Positions 34,853 to 47,243 are shown, numbered from the stretch's first letter. The stretch: DNA of 64,000 nt from Cunninghamia lanceolata (GCA_027924645.1 BSBN01001017.1:8334501-8398500); one strand, 5' to 3'. The notes: generated by a model from the sequence alone, not told the origin. Numbers and translations are program-made.

Positions 34853-37800
34853 ACTCTCAACATTAAACCCTAATTCATCAACCCTAAACCCTAATCCCTC
34901 AAACCTAAACCCTATCCCTAAACCACCAACCCTCAACACTATACCTTAAACCCTAATCCCTATCCCTCAACCCTTAACCCTTAAAACTTAAACCCTATCC
35001 CTACACCCTCAACACTTGACACTATATCTTAAGCCTTAAACCCTCATCCCTAAAGCCTTAACCCTTAATCCTTAAACCTTCAACCCTATACCCTATCCCT
35101 AACCCCTCTACCCTTGACACTCTAACCCTAACCTTGACATTAAATGTTAATCCGTCAACCCTAAACTCTAATCCTAAACCCTCAACCCTCAACACTATAC
35201 CTTAAACCCTAATCCCTCAACCCTCAACCCTCAACCCTAAACCTTATCCCTAAACCCTAATCCCTCAACCCTCAACCCTAATCCATCATCCCTCAACTCT
35301 AATCCCTCATCCCTAAACCCTAAATGCTATCCCTATTCCTAAACCCTCAACAGACTCGATACTATAGCTTAAACCCTAATCCCTTATCCCTAAACCCTCC
35401 AACTCTATCCCTAATCCTTACACCCTCCACACTCTACTTTAACCCTAATCCCTTGAACCTCAACCCTATCCCTAAACCCTTGACCCTCGAACCTCAACCC
35501 TCAACCCTCGACATCAAACCCTAATCTCTCAACTCTTAACTCTGATCCCTCAACTCTCAACCCTAACCCTAAACCCTAAACACTAAACCCTCAACCCTCA
35601 ACGTCAAATCCTAATCCCTCAACCCTTCACACTAATGCCTCAACCCTAAACCCTATCCCTAAACCCTCAACACTATACCTTAAACCCTAATCCCTCAACC
35701 CTAACCCTAAACCTTATCCCTAAACCCTAATCCCTCAACCCTCAATCCTAATCTGTCATCTGTCATCCCTCAACTCTAATCCCTCATCCCTAAACCCTAA
35801 ACGCTATCCCTATTCCTAGACCCTCAACATGCTCGATACTATACCTTAAACCCTAATCCCTCTACCCTTGACACTCTTATTTAACCCTAATCCCTTGACC
35901 ATTAACCCTATCCCTCAACCTCAACCCTCAACCCTCAACCCTCAACCCTTAACCCTCAACTCTCAACATTAAACCCTAATTCATCAACCCTAAACCCTAA
36001 TCCCTCAAACCTAAACCCTATCTCTAAACAATCAACCCTCAACACTATACCTTAAATCCTAATCCCTATCCCTTAACCCTCAACCCTTAAAACTTAAACC
36101 CTATCCCTACACCCTCAACACTTGACACTATATCTTAAGCCTTCAACCCTCATCCCTAAAGCCTTAACCATTAATCCTTAAACCTTCAACCCTAAACCCT
36201 ATCCCTAATCCCTCTACCCTTGACACTCTAACCCTAACCTCGACATTAAATGCTAATCCGTCAACCCTAAACTCTAATCCTAAACCCTCAACCCTCAACA
36301 CTATACCTTAAACCCTAATCCCTCAACCCTCAACCCTAAACCTTATCCCTAAACCCTAATCCCTCAACCCTCAACCCTAATCCATCATCCCTCAACTCTA
36401 ATCCCTCATCCCTAAACCCTAAATGCTATCCCTATTCCTAAACCCTCAACAGACTCGATACTATACCTTAAACCCTAATCCCTTATCCTTACAACCCTAT
36501 CCCTAATCCTTACACCCTCCACACTCTACTTTAACCCTAATCCCTTAAACCTCAACCCTATCCCTAAACCCTTGACCCTCGAACCTCAACCCTCAACCCT
36601 CGACGTCAAACCCTAATCCCTCAACCCTTAACTCTGATCCCTCAACTCTCAACCCTAACCCTAAACCCTAAACCCTAAACCCTCAACCCTCAACATCAAA
36701 TCCTAATCCCTCAACCCTTCACTCTAATCCCTCAACCCTAAACCCTATCCCTAAACCCTCAACACTATACCTTAAACCCTAATCCCTCAACCCTCAACCT
36801 TAATCTGTCATCCGTCATCCCTCAACTCTAATTCCTCATCCCTAAACCCTAAACGCTATCCCTACTCCTAGACCCTCAACAGGCTCGATACTATACCTTA
36901 AACCCTAATCCCTCTACCCTCGACACTCTTATTTAACCCTAATCCCTTGACCATTAACCCTATCCCTCAACCTCAACCCTCAACCGTCAACCCTCAACCA
37001 TCAACACTCAACTCTAAACATTAAACCCTAATTCATCAACCGTAAACCCTAATCCCTCAAACCTAAACCCTATCCCTAAATCCTCAACCCTCAACACTAT
37101 ACCTTAAACCCTAATCCCTATCCCTTAACCCTTAAAACTTAAACCCTATCCCTATACCCTCAACACTTGACACTATATCTTAAGCCTTAAACCCTCATCC
37201 CTAAAGCCTCAACCCTCAATTCTTAAACCTTCAACCCTAAACCCTATCCCTAATCCCTCTACCCTCGACACTCTAACCCTAACCTTGACATTAAACACTA
37301 ATCTATCAACCCTAAACCCTAATCTGTCAACCCTAAACCCTCAACCCTCAACACTATACCTTAAACCCTAATCCATCAACCCTAAAACCTAATCCATCAA
37401 CCCTCAACCCTAAACACTATTAATAAACCCTCAACCCTTGACACTATACCTTAAACCCTAATCCCTCAACCCTCAACCCTAATACCTCAACCCTCAACCG
37501 TAATCCCTCATCCCCAAACCCTAAACTCTATCCCTATTCCTAAGCCCTCAACCTTCGATACTATACCTTAAACCCTAATCCTTTATCCCTAAACCCTAAA
37601 CACTATCCCTCAACCCTTAAAAATTAAACCCTAAAACCTATCCGTAAACCCTCGATGCTCAACACTATATTTTAAACCCCAATCCCTTAACCCTCAGCCA
37701 TAAAGCCTCAACCCTCAATCATTAAACCTTCAACCCTAAACCCTATCCCTAATCCCTCTACCCTCAACACTCTACTTTAACCCTAATCCCTTGACCATCA

Positions 37801-40490
37801 ACCCTATCCCTAAACCCTCAACCCTCAACCCTCAACTCTCAACATTAAACCCTAATCTATCAATCCTAAACCCTAATCCGTCAACCCTAAACCCTAATCC
37901 CTCAACCCTAAATCCTATCCCTAAACCCTAAACCCTCAACACTATACCTTAAACCATAATCCCTCAACCCTAAACCCTAAACCCTATCCCTAAACCCTCA
38001 ACACTATACCTTAAACCCTAATCCCTCAACCCTAACCCTAAACCTTGTCCCTAAACCCTAATCCCTCAACCCTCAACCGTAATCCGTCATCCGTCATCCC
38101 TCAACTCTAATCCCTCATCCCTAAACCCTAAATGCTATCCCTATTCCTAGACCCTCAACAGGCTTGATACTATACCTTAAACCCTAATCCCTCTACCCTC
38201 GACACTCTTATTTAACCCTAATCCCTTGACCATTAACCCTATCCCTCAACCTCAACCCTCGACCGTCAACCCTCAACACTCAACTCTAAACATTAAACCC
38301 TAATTCATCAACCGTAAACCCTAATCCCTCAAACCTAAACCCTATCCCTAAATCATCAACCCTCAACACTATACCTTAAACCCTAATCCCTATCCCTTAA
38401 CCCTTAAAACTTAAACCCTATCCGTATACCCTCAACACTTGACACTATATCTTAAGCCTTAAACCCTCATCCCTAATGCCTCAACCCTCAATTCTTAAAC
38501 CCTCAACCCTAAACCCTATCCCTAATCCCTCTACCCTCGACACTCTAACCCTAACCTTGACATTAAACACTAATCCGTCAACCCTAAACCCTAATCTATC
38601 AACCCTAAACCCTCAACACTCAACACTATACCTTAAACCCTAATCCATCAACCCTCAACCCTAAACACTATTAATAAACCCTCAACCCTTGACACTATAC
38701 CTTAAACCCTAATCCCTCAACCCTCAACCCTAATACCACAACCCTCAACCCTAATCCCTCATCCCTAAACCCTAAACTCTATCCCTATTCCTAAACCCTC
38801 AACCCTCGACACTATACCTTAAACCCTAATCCCTTATCCCTAAACCCTAAACACTATCCCTCAACCCTTAACCCTTAAAAATTAAACCCTAAAACCTATC
38901 CATAAACCCTCGACGCTCAACACTATATTTTAAACCCCAATCCCTTAACCCTCAGCCGTAAAGCCTCAACCCTCAATCATTAAACCTTCAACCCTAAACC
39001 CTATCCCTAATCCCTCTACCCTCAACACTCTACTTTAACCCTAATCCCTTGACCATCAACCCTATCCCTAAACCCTCAACCCTCAACCCTCAACTCTCAA
39101 CATTAAACCCTAATCTGTCAACCCTAAACCCTAATCCGTCAACCCTAAACCCTAATCCCTCAACCCTAAATCCTATCCCTAAACCCTCAACCCTCAACAC
39201 TATACCTTAAACCATAATCCCTCAACCCTAAACCCTAAACCCTCAACCCTAAACCCTATCCCTAAACCCTCAACACTATACCTTAAACCCTAATCCCTCA
39301 ACCCTAACCCTAAACCTTGTCCCTAAACCCTAATCCCTCAACCCTCTACCCTAATCCGTCATCTGTCATCCCTCTACTTGAATCCCTCATCCCTAAACCC
39401 TAAATGCTATCCCTATTCCTAGACCCTCAATAGGCTCGATACTATACCTTAAACCCTAATCCCTCTACCCTCGACACTCTTATTTAACCCTAATCCCTTG
39501 ACCATTAACCCTATCCCTCAACCTCAACCCTCAACCCTCAACCCTCAACACTCAACTCTAAACATTAAACCCTAATTCATCAACCGTAAACCTAATCCCT
39601 CAAACCTAAACCCTATCCCTAAATCATCAACCCTCAACACTATACCTTAAACCCTAATCCCTATCCCTTAACCCTTAAAACTTAAACCCCATACCTATAT
39701 CCTCAACACTTGACACTATATCTTAAGCCTTAAACCCTCATCCCTAAAGCCTCAACCCTCAATTCTTAAACCTTCAACCCTAAACCCTATCCCTAATCCC
39801 TCTACCCTCGACACTCTAACCCTAACCTTGACATTAAACACTAATCCGTCAACCCTAAACCCTAATCTGTCAACCCTAAACCCTCAACCCTCAACACTAT
39901 ACCTTAAACCCTAATCCATCAACCCTAAAACCTAATCCATCAACCCTCAACCCTAAACACTATTAATAAACCCTCAACCCTTGAAACTATACCTTAAACC
40001 CTAATCCCTTAACCCTCAACCCTCGACACTATACCTTAAACCCTAATCCCTTATCCCTAAACCCTAAACACTATCCCTCAACCCTCAACCCTTAAAAATT
40101 AAACCCTAAAACCTATCCATAAACCCTAGACACTCAACACTATATTTTAAACCCCAATCCCTTAACCCTCAGCCCTAAAGCCTCAACCCTCAATCGTTAA
40201 ACCTTCAACCCTAAACCCTATCCCTAATCCCTCTACCCTCAACACTCTACTTTAACCCTAATCCCTTGACCATCAACCCTATCCCTAAACCCTCAACCCT
40301 CAACTCTCAACATTAAACCCTAATCCGTCAACCCTAAACCCTAATCCGTCAACCCTAAACCCTAATCCCTCAACCCTAAATCCTATCCCTAAACCCTCAA
40401 CCCTCAACACTATACCTTAAACCATAATCCCTCAACCCTAAACCCTAATCCCTCAACCCTAAACCCTAAACCCTATCCCTAAACCCAACA
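34134..40490 (+). repeat. Degenerate telomere-like (CCCTAAA) array with higher-order structure
   Basis: About 6.4 kb built from 6-8 base variants of CCCTAAA (ccctaaa, ccctaat, ccctcaa, cccttga, ccctatc). A marker phrase 'gctatccctattccta' or close variant occurs near 34218, 34695, 35325, 35803, 36424, 36853, 37522 (ctctatcc), 38132, 38772 (ctctatcc) and 39404. Alternating spacings of ~477 and ~625 give a ~1.1 kb higher-order unit in the left half; in the right half the unit is ~1.26 kb. Perfect CCCTAAA runs are very short, so this is an old interstitial array and not an active chromosome end. No gene is present. Confidence 0.92.
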
Positions 40491-40802
40491 AAACTACTTT
40501 GCCTTATGTTAGGTTGTTAAACCCATCATTTTTGACACTCTTCTCTTAAAGATATTTGAGTTGCAAGAATATGTCAGAAAAATGGCTATGAACTTTTTTA
40601 ATGTTAGTAATGTTATATGGCATGTTTTTCTGGCCCATCTGGGGTTCATTATGCCAATAGGTGTACACACTATGAGAAAAGCTTTGCATATGGTACATCC
40701 ACAGTGAGTAATTAATAGTTGAAATCAGAAGGATCATCATTATGAGAAAAGCTTTGCATTGGGGTACATCTATGTTTCTTGCTGTCCACCCCGCACTTAG
40801 GG
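40480..40802 (+). other. Non-telomeric segment at the array/right-arm junction
   Basis: Unique sequence between the array and the right arm, ending 'cttaggggaggtatattgttatg'. The phrase 'tatgagaaaagctttgcat.tgg.gtacat' occurs at 40670-40695 and again at 40741-40768, a local duplication. The purine run followed by a tattgttatg start looks like the 3' end of a copia element (polypurine tract plus LTR start), so a captured retroelement fragment is possible but unproven. Confidence 0.4.
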
Positions 40803-42354
40803 GAGGTATATTGTTATGAAACAAGCAAATAATCTCCCATTGTTTACTGGCTCTATCCACAAGAACTACTAAACTATACCTTAAACCCTAATCCCTCAAC
40901 CCTAAACTTTCAACCCTAAACCCTATCCCTAATCCCTCTACCCTCAACAATCTACCTTAACCCTAATCCCTCGACCCTTAACCCTAAATGCTATCCCTAA
41001 AGCCTCAACCCTAAACCCTAATCCCTCAAGGTCCTAAACTCTAATCCCTTATCCCTAAGCTCTAAATCCTATCCCTAAATGCTCAACCCTTAACCTTAAA
41101 CCTTAATCACTCAATCCTTATCCACCCCTCTCCTCCCCTATCTAGCTCACTCCCATCTCTACCCTCCTCTACCGTCAACACTATACATACATACATATAG
41201 GCATACATAGATACATACATACATATAGGCATACATAGATACATACATACATATAGGCATACATAGATACATACATATACATACATACGTACATACATAC
41301 ATATAGGCATACATACATACATGATTAATAGCCTTAAATATAAAAAAATTTAAGTTTAACATAACGCGCTCGCGTTATTTAAAACATGAAAAACAGCACA
41401 AACTTTTGTGGAAAAGGAAAAATGTAAAGAAAAGAATAACGCGAGCGCGTTATAACGCGCTTGCGTTATGTCTTGCTTTGGGAATCCCAAGCCTTGGGCT
41501 TGGGATTTGCTTTGGATTTCCAACCCAAAGGCTTGGAGTGCCTTATGAACAGTAACAGACGTGTTTTTCCATATTCTTCAAGATTTTAGATAATTTTGTT
41601 CGTGCTAACCCTCAGATTTGTACGTGTTTCAAGGTCAAACAAATCAAACACCTGGGTAATGTTAGGCTTTCTCTTAGCTATCTGACAATGTAATTTTTTT
41701 CACATTTTAACAATGTTAAGCCTTTCATCTTTAATTTTTTTGTTTGTGTGTCCGTTTTTGGGAAAAAACTACTGTTTGGTCTTTTTTTCATTGTAAATTA
41801 AATATTCATTAAAATTTCAAAAAAATTACATATTTAGAAACTAGACTCCATTCTACAAATATTAAAAAAAGAAAAAAATGATTTTTGATTAGTTTTCAAA
41901 ATTTATAGGGGTAGCACGGCCAAAATTCTGTTTTTTAGGATGTGTCCACTTTGAAAATTAGTAAAAAATCAAATATTCATCAAACAATTATCAGAAAAAT
42001 CAGGCATAAACTACATGCTATTAGCTAATTTGTCACCGAAGCGATTTTAAAAATACCAAAAAAAAGTTGACCTTTTGAGGGAGCCACAAAACATGCTATG
42101 TTATGTTTTTTTGACAGAAACAACACCAATTTCTGTGGCTCCCTCTTTTGAACCCCTTAATCTATGCCATTTTCAAAAAATAATAGTAGTTTAGAAAGTA
42201 GACTCGAAGCACTACGAACATTGTTTTGGTTGCATCTCCAAATTTTGAGTGTAACTATGCTCAATTTCTCATCCAAGGCCAGTATTTCCTGATTTTAGAA
42301 AAAAAGTGGCCACTTAAGACCCCTTTTTGGCCCCCCATCTTCCTGCACTTACCC
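40803..42354 (-). repeat. Right inverted arm of the foldback element
   Basis: It includes the hinge complement (40803-40870), CCCTAAA-like repeats (40870-41110), the ATGT microsatellite (41185-41325), palindromic CG words (41361-41380, 41434-41470) and a ~0.85 kb AT-rich segment (41500-42354) absent from the left arm but present in copy A (31442-32350). Confidence 0.85.
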
Positions 42355-42358
42355 TTGG

Positions 42359-43331
42359 GTTCTATGCCGACACAGTAAGTTTGAATTACGAAAATCTCGG
42401 TGGGAGTGTTTGTAGTTGCATATAAAAACATGTTTAGGCATTCATTTAGAAACTAGATGGCAATTGTGATGTTCATGCATTCTCAAGGTGATTCAAGGTT
42501 TTCATTGTGTTGCAAGAGTAGAATTGTGTTGTCTATGTGTTTGTGTTTGTAGATTTGAGCATCCATTTCATCATGGAATGAAGAGCACCTTCCTCCCATG
42601 AGATCTTCACTACAAGGTGACATTATATTATGTTTTCATCATCATTTCCTTTGGTATTTGCCTCTGCCTCACAAGGGCATGCACTCTCTATTTGACAAAG
42701 GTGTTTAGAGACTTAAGTGTCCTCTGGGGCCTGACTGAGGCAAGCCTCTAAACACCACAACGCGCTCCCAAATTTTTCATGGTTGTAGGTTACAGGTTGA
42801 GGAGCTGGACAAAGTGAAGTTGCAGGAAGACATCTTGGAGTGTCAGAATTGTAGAACAGGAAGAAAATCTACCCCCTGGACTTGAGCACCTGCTCATTAG
42901 TCCTCCAAGTTCCGTGATGGGAAAATCTCTGGAACAATGGGAAAGAGTTGCAAACTGAGTTCTCAGATCTAGACAAAAAGTAGGGCATTGGACTTGGGTG
43001 CCCACTCTTTTGTCCGTGACTTTTCCACCTCAGAACCCTAAAAATAGGTACTTTGTGATTTGATATTTTACATCTCTCTGCAAGAGCTTTTTCCATTATT
43101 CGTCAGTTTATTGTCGTATTTGCATAATTAGAGTTTTAATGGTCAATTAAGCATAAGAGAAGGAAAATTGATAATTAAATACTCTAATCCAAGTTTCCCT
43201 AAATCTCACAGCAACCTAGGGTATGATAGTGCATTTCCACTCGACCCTAGATCCTTGAATGTTAAGGGTGAAAGGAGGATTCAAACATCTAACAACATAA
43301 ACATTAAACAATCCAAATTTTACCCTAAACA
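42359..43331 (+). repeat. 5' LTR, second segment
   Basis: Colinear with 47509-48478 with few changes, ending cctaaaca at 43331. Frames within it (42790-43096 minus) recur at 47862-48230 only because both are LTR. Confidence 0.92.
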
Positions 43332-43350
43332 CTTTGGTGAACCCATGTTT
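43332..43350 (+). other. Primer-binding site candidate
   Basis: Directly after the 5' LTR the sequence is ctttggtgaacccatg. The TTGGTGAACCC part has the form of a tRNA 3'-end complement (TGG first). The matching tRNA cannot be named with confidence. Confidence 0.5.
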
Positions 43351-44777
43351 TTGTACTTAATTGAAAATTTATGAGTGTTTGTCTTCATATTTGGATTGAT
43401 TTCATTCATTCATATAGTCATTCATCTTATTACATTGAGAAAAATTCAAAAAAAAATAATTTTTTTGAAAAATTCAAAAAAATTGCATTATTTGGCTTAC
43501 TAATTTGTATTAATTCTTTCTAAATTTCCCTAATTCATGATTTTTGCATTAGATATAATATAAACTACAGAAAAATATAAAAAATTAAAAATTTGCATTT
43601 CATTTTCATCATTTAATTGCTAGGATTTTGTAGAAATTTTGACAATTTTCATTAAACCTAGTAATTCTAAAATCTAGGGTTAGTAGGAAAAATCTTCTTT
43701 CAGATTTTTCTACTAATTTTAGAGGCTCATTTAAACTTTCATTTGGTTTTAGTCTTGCATTTTAGTGTAAATTTGCATTTTGGTTTCAAATATTTTCATT
43801 TTTGCATAGAAATTTTCAACAAAAACTAGCAATTTTCATGCATTTTCCTTAGATTTGCATTGGCATTTTGCATATTAAAGCTTGGAATTCATTTGCAGAC
43901 CTGAGATTATTTCATTTTCATCATAAATCATACTTCAAATCATTCATATAATATTTTGTGTCAAGATCTTAAACCTAGGGCTTCAAAAACAATGATTTTC
44001 ACTAGATTTGGCCTTATCAACTCTCTAAATTCACACCATAAGCGTGTTGTGAAATGTATTTTTGCACTAATTGTCTATTATAAATGTAATAATTTTCTTC
44101 CCCTCCTAAAAATATTCACAACACCTTTTTATTGGGCTCTTGTATTGGAAATTTGGTGAAAATTTGCCTATTTTTTGTTATTTTTGCCCTAGGGTTTGTC
44201 CTAGTTTGCACTCCAATTGTGTTGTGACCAATTTTATGGATTGAGGTGAATTATATCATTGGTTTTATTTTCTTTACTTCCTAAAATTTATTACAAGACC
44301 CCTTTTTCTAAGTCTTGGAGTTGAAAAACCGTGAAAAATAGCCTATTTTTGCTATATTTCACTAAGGTTTGACCTTAAGTGGCACTAAAAGCGTGTTGTG
44401 AGGGATATATTATCATTAAGTGGCTGTTATTTCTGATATAATTTTATTTCCATCATCATTTTCCTCGCAACACCCTTTGTCATGCTCTTTTCAATCGAGA
44501 TTTCATGAAAAAATCGCACATTTTGACATATTTTCACTATATTTTGACTTATTGTCATCTTAGATTTGCATAAAGAGTGTGTTGTGAAGAATATTATTGC
44601 TGTTTTGGACTGATATCAGACATATAATTTTCTTCTCTTGATCAAAATCCTTACAACACCCTTTGTTTCATTCATTTGCATTAAAAAAAGTACAAAAATC
44701 AAGCATTTTAGGCTATTTTTGGCATATCATTTTGCACTTGCCCTTGATATACTTTTGGAAAAACTTTTAAATCTGAT
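43351..44777 (+). other. 5' untranslated leader of the non-autonomous element
   Basis: AT-rich with no protein motif. It contains a recurring phrase built around 'gcgtgttgtgaa....attattt.....tcctcacaacaccctttt': ~44041-44125, 44215-44300, 44390-44475 and 44575-44665, each ~175-185 bases apart. This is a degenerate tandem repeat in the leader. Confidence 0.6.
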
Positions 44778-45482
44778 TTGGAATTCATGGCCTCATCCTC
44801 TCAGTGCTCTTTGGAATCTTTACATGAATATATTTCAAAATTTGAAAATCTTTATAAATTCATTAGTACACATCCTTATGTCATGCCTTATATACAAGCC
44901 ACGTATCACAAGGATATATTGGTGTCATATTCCTTCAAGATCCTTGATTATGTATCTGATCTTAACAACTTCATATCTCTCATTGATACATACCCTTGGG
45001 TAGTAGAATAATTGATAAAACATACTTTGGATGAAGAGCATGACACTTCTCATAATAGTTTGGAATTAATAGCTCAAACATATGGCGATGATATTAACAA
45101 TGATTATGAGAGTGATAGTGAATTCACAAGCTACCCTACTGATCCTACAACTAAACATTCAGATAAATCAAGTGAAAAGACTAGGGTTATCTCTAGTAAT
45201 TCGAACAACCCTCCTAACCAAAATATAGCATTAAGGGATGACATTCTAACAACACAACACTGCTTTGATTATCTTGAACTATTTGGTGTGATTGAGGTGG
45301 ATAAGGAACAGTCTCATACACCACCTAGTCCACTAAGACATGATGTTGAGATCCATCCTTCAATATCCCTTTAGGGATTGGGAAGTGATCAAAATATATT
45401 AGACAGACAAATGGAACAATCTGTACCTCTTTCTAGCATTCAGATTTGGGAGGATGATGACCTCCTTGATGATGAGACTTAG
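44778..45482 (+). pseudogene. Orphan 235-codon reading frame of the non-autonomous LTR element
   Basis: A single frame from Met 44778 to TAG 45480-45482, broken only by stops at 45009-45011 and 45372-45374. The N-terminal ~77 residues are helical-looking and aromatic-rich (SLHEYISKFENLYKFIS, then DYVSDLNNFISLIDTYPW). The middle is acidic with Ser/Asp/Thr (YGDDINNDYESDSEF). The C-terminus ends DLLDDET. No zinc knuckle, protease or enzyme motif is visible. The start is chosen because it is the first Met of the frame after the leader repeats. It may be a remnant or replacement of gag. Family unknown. Confidence 0.5.
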
Positions 45483-47229
45483 TACAAAGACCCTACAGGT
45501 AAGTATCTCTAACCCTTTATCTCTCTCATGATGTGCTTCCCCTGTGATGTGTTATGTGTTGTTTAGGCCTCCTGGGATGACCTTGGATTCTCTTGTAAGG
45601 TCTGGGATACCAGGGGACCGCCTCTGTTGTGACCTCCTTCTATTTTGTATCATCATTCTTCTATATTGCCTCTCTCTCTGATTTCATCATTGTGTATTGT
45701 GTCTTATGGACATAGCATTGTGGTTGGTGACTTGGAGGCACCCTCCTACATGACTTTCCCTAAGACACTTGTTTCTCCTCTCTAATTTATTATTTCCCTT
45801 CCTCTAGTATTTCTATCTAGCAGGCGGATGATGACAAACATTTATACTGATGCGGACCTAGTGTCCCTTTCGAGAGCAATCAAAAAATGGACTTCATTCC
45901 TAATATGACGATGGGGTTGTATATTTTATCTGATGCTTGGCTAGTGGAAGCACTTGTGCTTTCCACGTAGTGAATTTGATGATGTTTTTATCTCATTTAC
46001 ATACCTTAACAATATTGTTGCTCTATGCACCTTTGTTTGTCTTTGAATCCAGCCTTAGCGGTACTTGATTCAGAGAGCTTCATGATATAGCTCTATGGTT
46101 ATCCTTGAACTCTAAATTCATTGTATAACCTTGGCTTATTGTGTGGTTAATCATAGGCATTGATGTTGTTGTTTATCATGATTTTGTAGACACTAACATG
46201 TTTCTTGCAGGGATGTGTTTGTAGGAACATTTGATGATCGTAAAGTACATATCACCTTCAGGGGGCATGGGCTTTGCAAAAGTCTATGTTCCCTTGTGTG
46301 TTTTCTTCCTACCTTAACGTGCTTGATATCGATACCTGACATCAACCACCTTAAGGTGGGGCATATATAAGGTAAGTTGTCTATTGTAGATGTTAGCTAT
46401 GTGCTTGCCCTCAGATGTAGTTTAAAGACCAGTGCGATGAGTGCTTCATGCATCCTAATTTTGTTTGCAATCAATCAATCAATCATGTAAGCCCTCTACG
46501 GAGGCAGGATATCACATATATCCTTTTTTATCTTAAATCCTCTGAAGAGGTGGGGATGGTGTATTTCTTGAAGTAGATTGCATCATCCTATCATTTTCAA
46601 AAGTCCTTTGCGGAGGCGGGGAGCGGTTCTATGACTAACGCAACCCTTAAGCGTGTCTTCAGTGATTGTTGTGGCAAAGCCAAATCATCGGTGTGTGCCT
46701 GTAATGTGCCTGAGATGGTGTTGAACCTAGAAATAAGTACACTCCATTGCTTGTCTGCTGTGTTTTCTCTGTGTCTTCAAGTGTGTGTGTTTGGCATGCT
46801 TGCTTTGTTTGGCATGTTTGTTGCCCCATATGCAGTCTAAAGACCTGTGCAATGAGTGCATCCTACATTTTGGGAGGTTTTGTGTGTCTTGCATGTGTGT
46901 TGCCCCATATATATAGTATAAAGACTTGTGTGATGAGTGCATCCTGTATTATGGGAGGTTTGTTTACTTTCCAGTACTTGCATCTGCATTTCATATATAT
47001 GAGAAAAAGAAAAGAAAAGATATCATGCCTGTCTTCTATGCATTAATGTGTCTTCTATGTATTCACTATCTTCTCCATGTTCTGTGTGATTGTAACTATA
47101 TTCTCCATGTTTTGCGTGCTTGTCCTTGTCTTCTATGTGATTGGCGTGTCTTCTTCATGCTTGGTGTGTTTGTTGTGTGTGTGACCGTACTTTAATGCAT
47201 GTATTGGCCTTGCATTTATACCTACATTA
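45483..47229 (+). other. Non-coding 3' region with tandem repeats
   Basis: Direct repeats: 'gttgccccatat...gtctaaagacctgtgcaatgagtgcatcctacatt' (~46811-46880) recurs at ~46899-46960 and, more diverged, at ~46404-46460. 'cctctacggaggcagg' (46494), 'cctctgaagaggtgggg' (46539) and 'cctttgcggaggcgggg' (46605) form a reiterated hairpin-plus-G-run word. 'ttctatgtgatt/ttctccatgttt.gtg' phrases repeat at 47030-47175. Frames 46631-47195 are chance. Confidence 0.65.
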
Positions 47230-47243
47230 AAGTGGGGGCTAAA
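47230..47243 (+). other. Polypurine tract
   Basis: aagtgggggctaaa directly upstream of the 3' LTR start TGTAACGTC at 47244. A diverged relative (aaggtggggcatat) lies at 46354. Confidence 0.85.

Larger units (their letters stand above)
33318..42354. mobile_element. 9.04 kb foldback (long inverted-repeat) element with telomere-like core (copy B)
   Basis: Terminal inverted repeats are GGGTAAGTGCA at 33318 and TGCACTTACCC at 42354. Flanks are TTGG at 33314-33317 and 42355-42358, and the intact 3' LTR at 47501-47510 (tatttgggtc) has the site once. TSD length is 4 or 5 bp because of the G run. Inside, the left arm (33318-~34133) and right arm (~40803-42354) are inverted copies carrying, from outside in: an AT-rich segment (mostly deleted on the left), palindromic CG words, an ATGT microsatellite, TTTAGGG-like repeats and a short unique hinge. 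The core 34134-40490 is degenerate CCCTAAA repeat. No transposase is seen, so movement would need outside help. Confidence 0.85.

Noticed and set aside
34134..40490. Functional telomere or chromosome end
   Set aside because: Repeat units are highly degenerate with very short perfect CCCTAAA runs and are flanked on both sides by LTR sequence.
33630..41330. CRISPR-like or other prokaryotic repeat arrays
   Set aside because: No spacer-repeat pattern; the repeats are microsatellite and telomere-like and the context is a plant nuclear genome.
42790..43096. Paired minus-strand frames seen again at 47862-48230
   Set aside because: Both lie in the two LTR copies of the same element; similarity reflects the LTR, not a gene.
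46631..47195. Overlapping Cys-rich frames
   Set aside because: They read through tandem repeats in the 3' untranslated region of the LTR element, in several frames and both strands, with no shared family signature.
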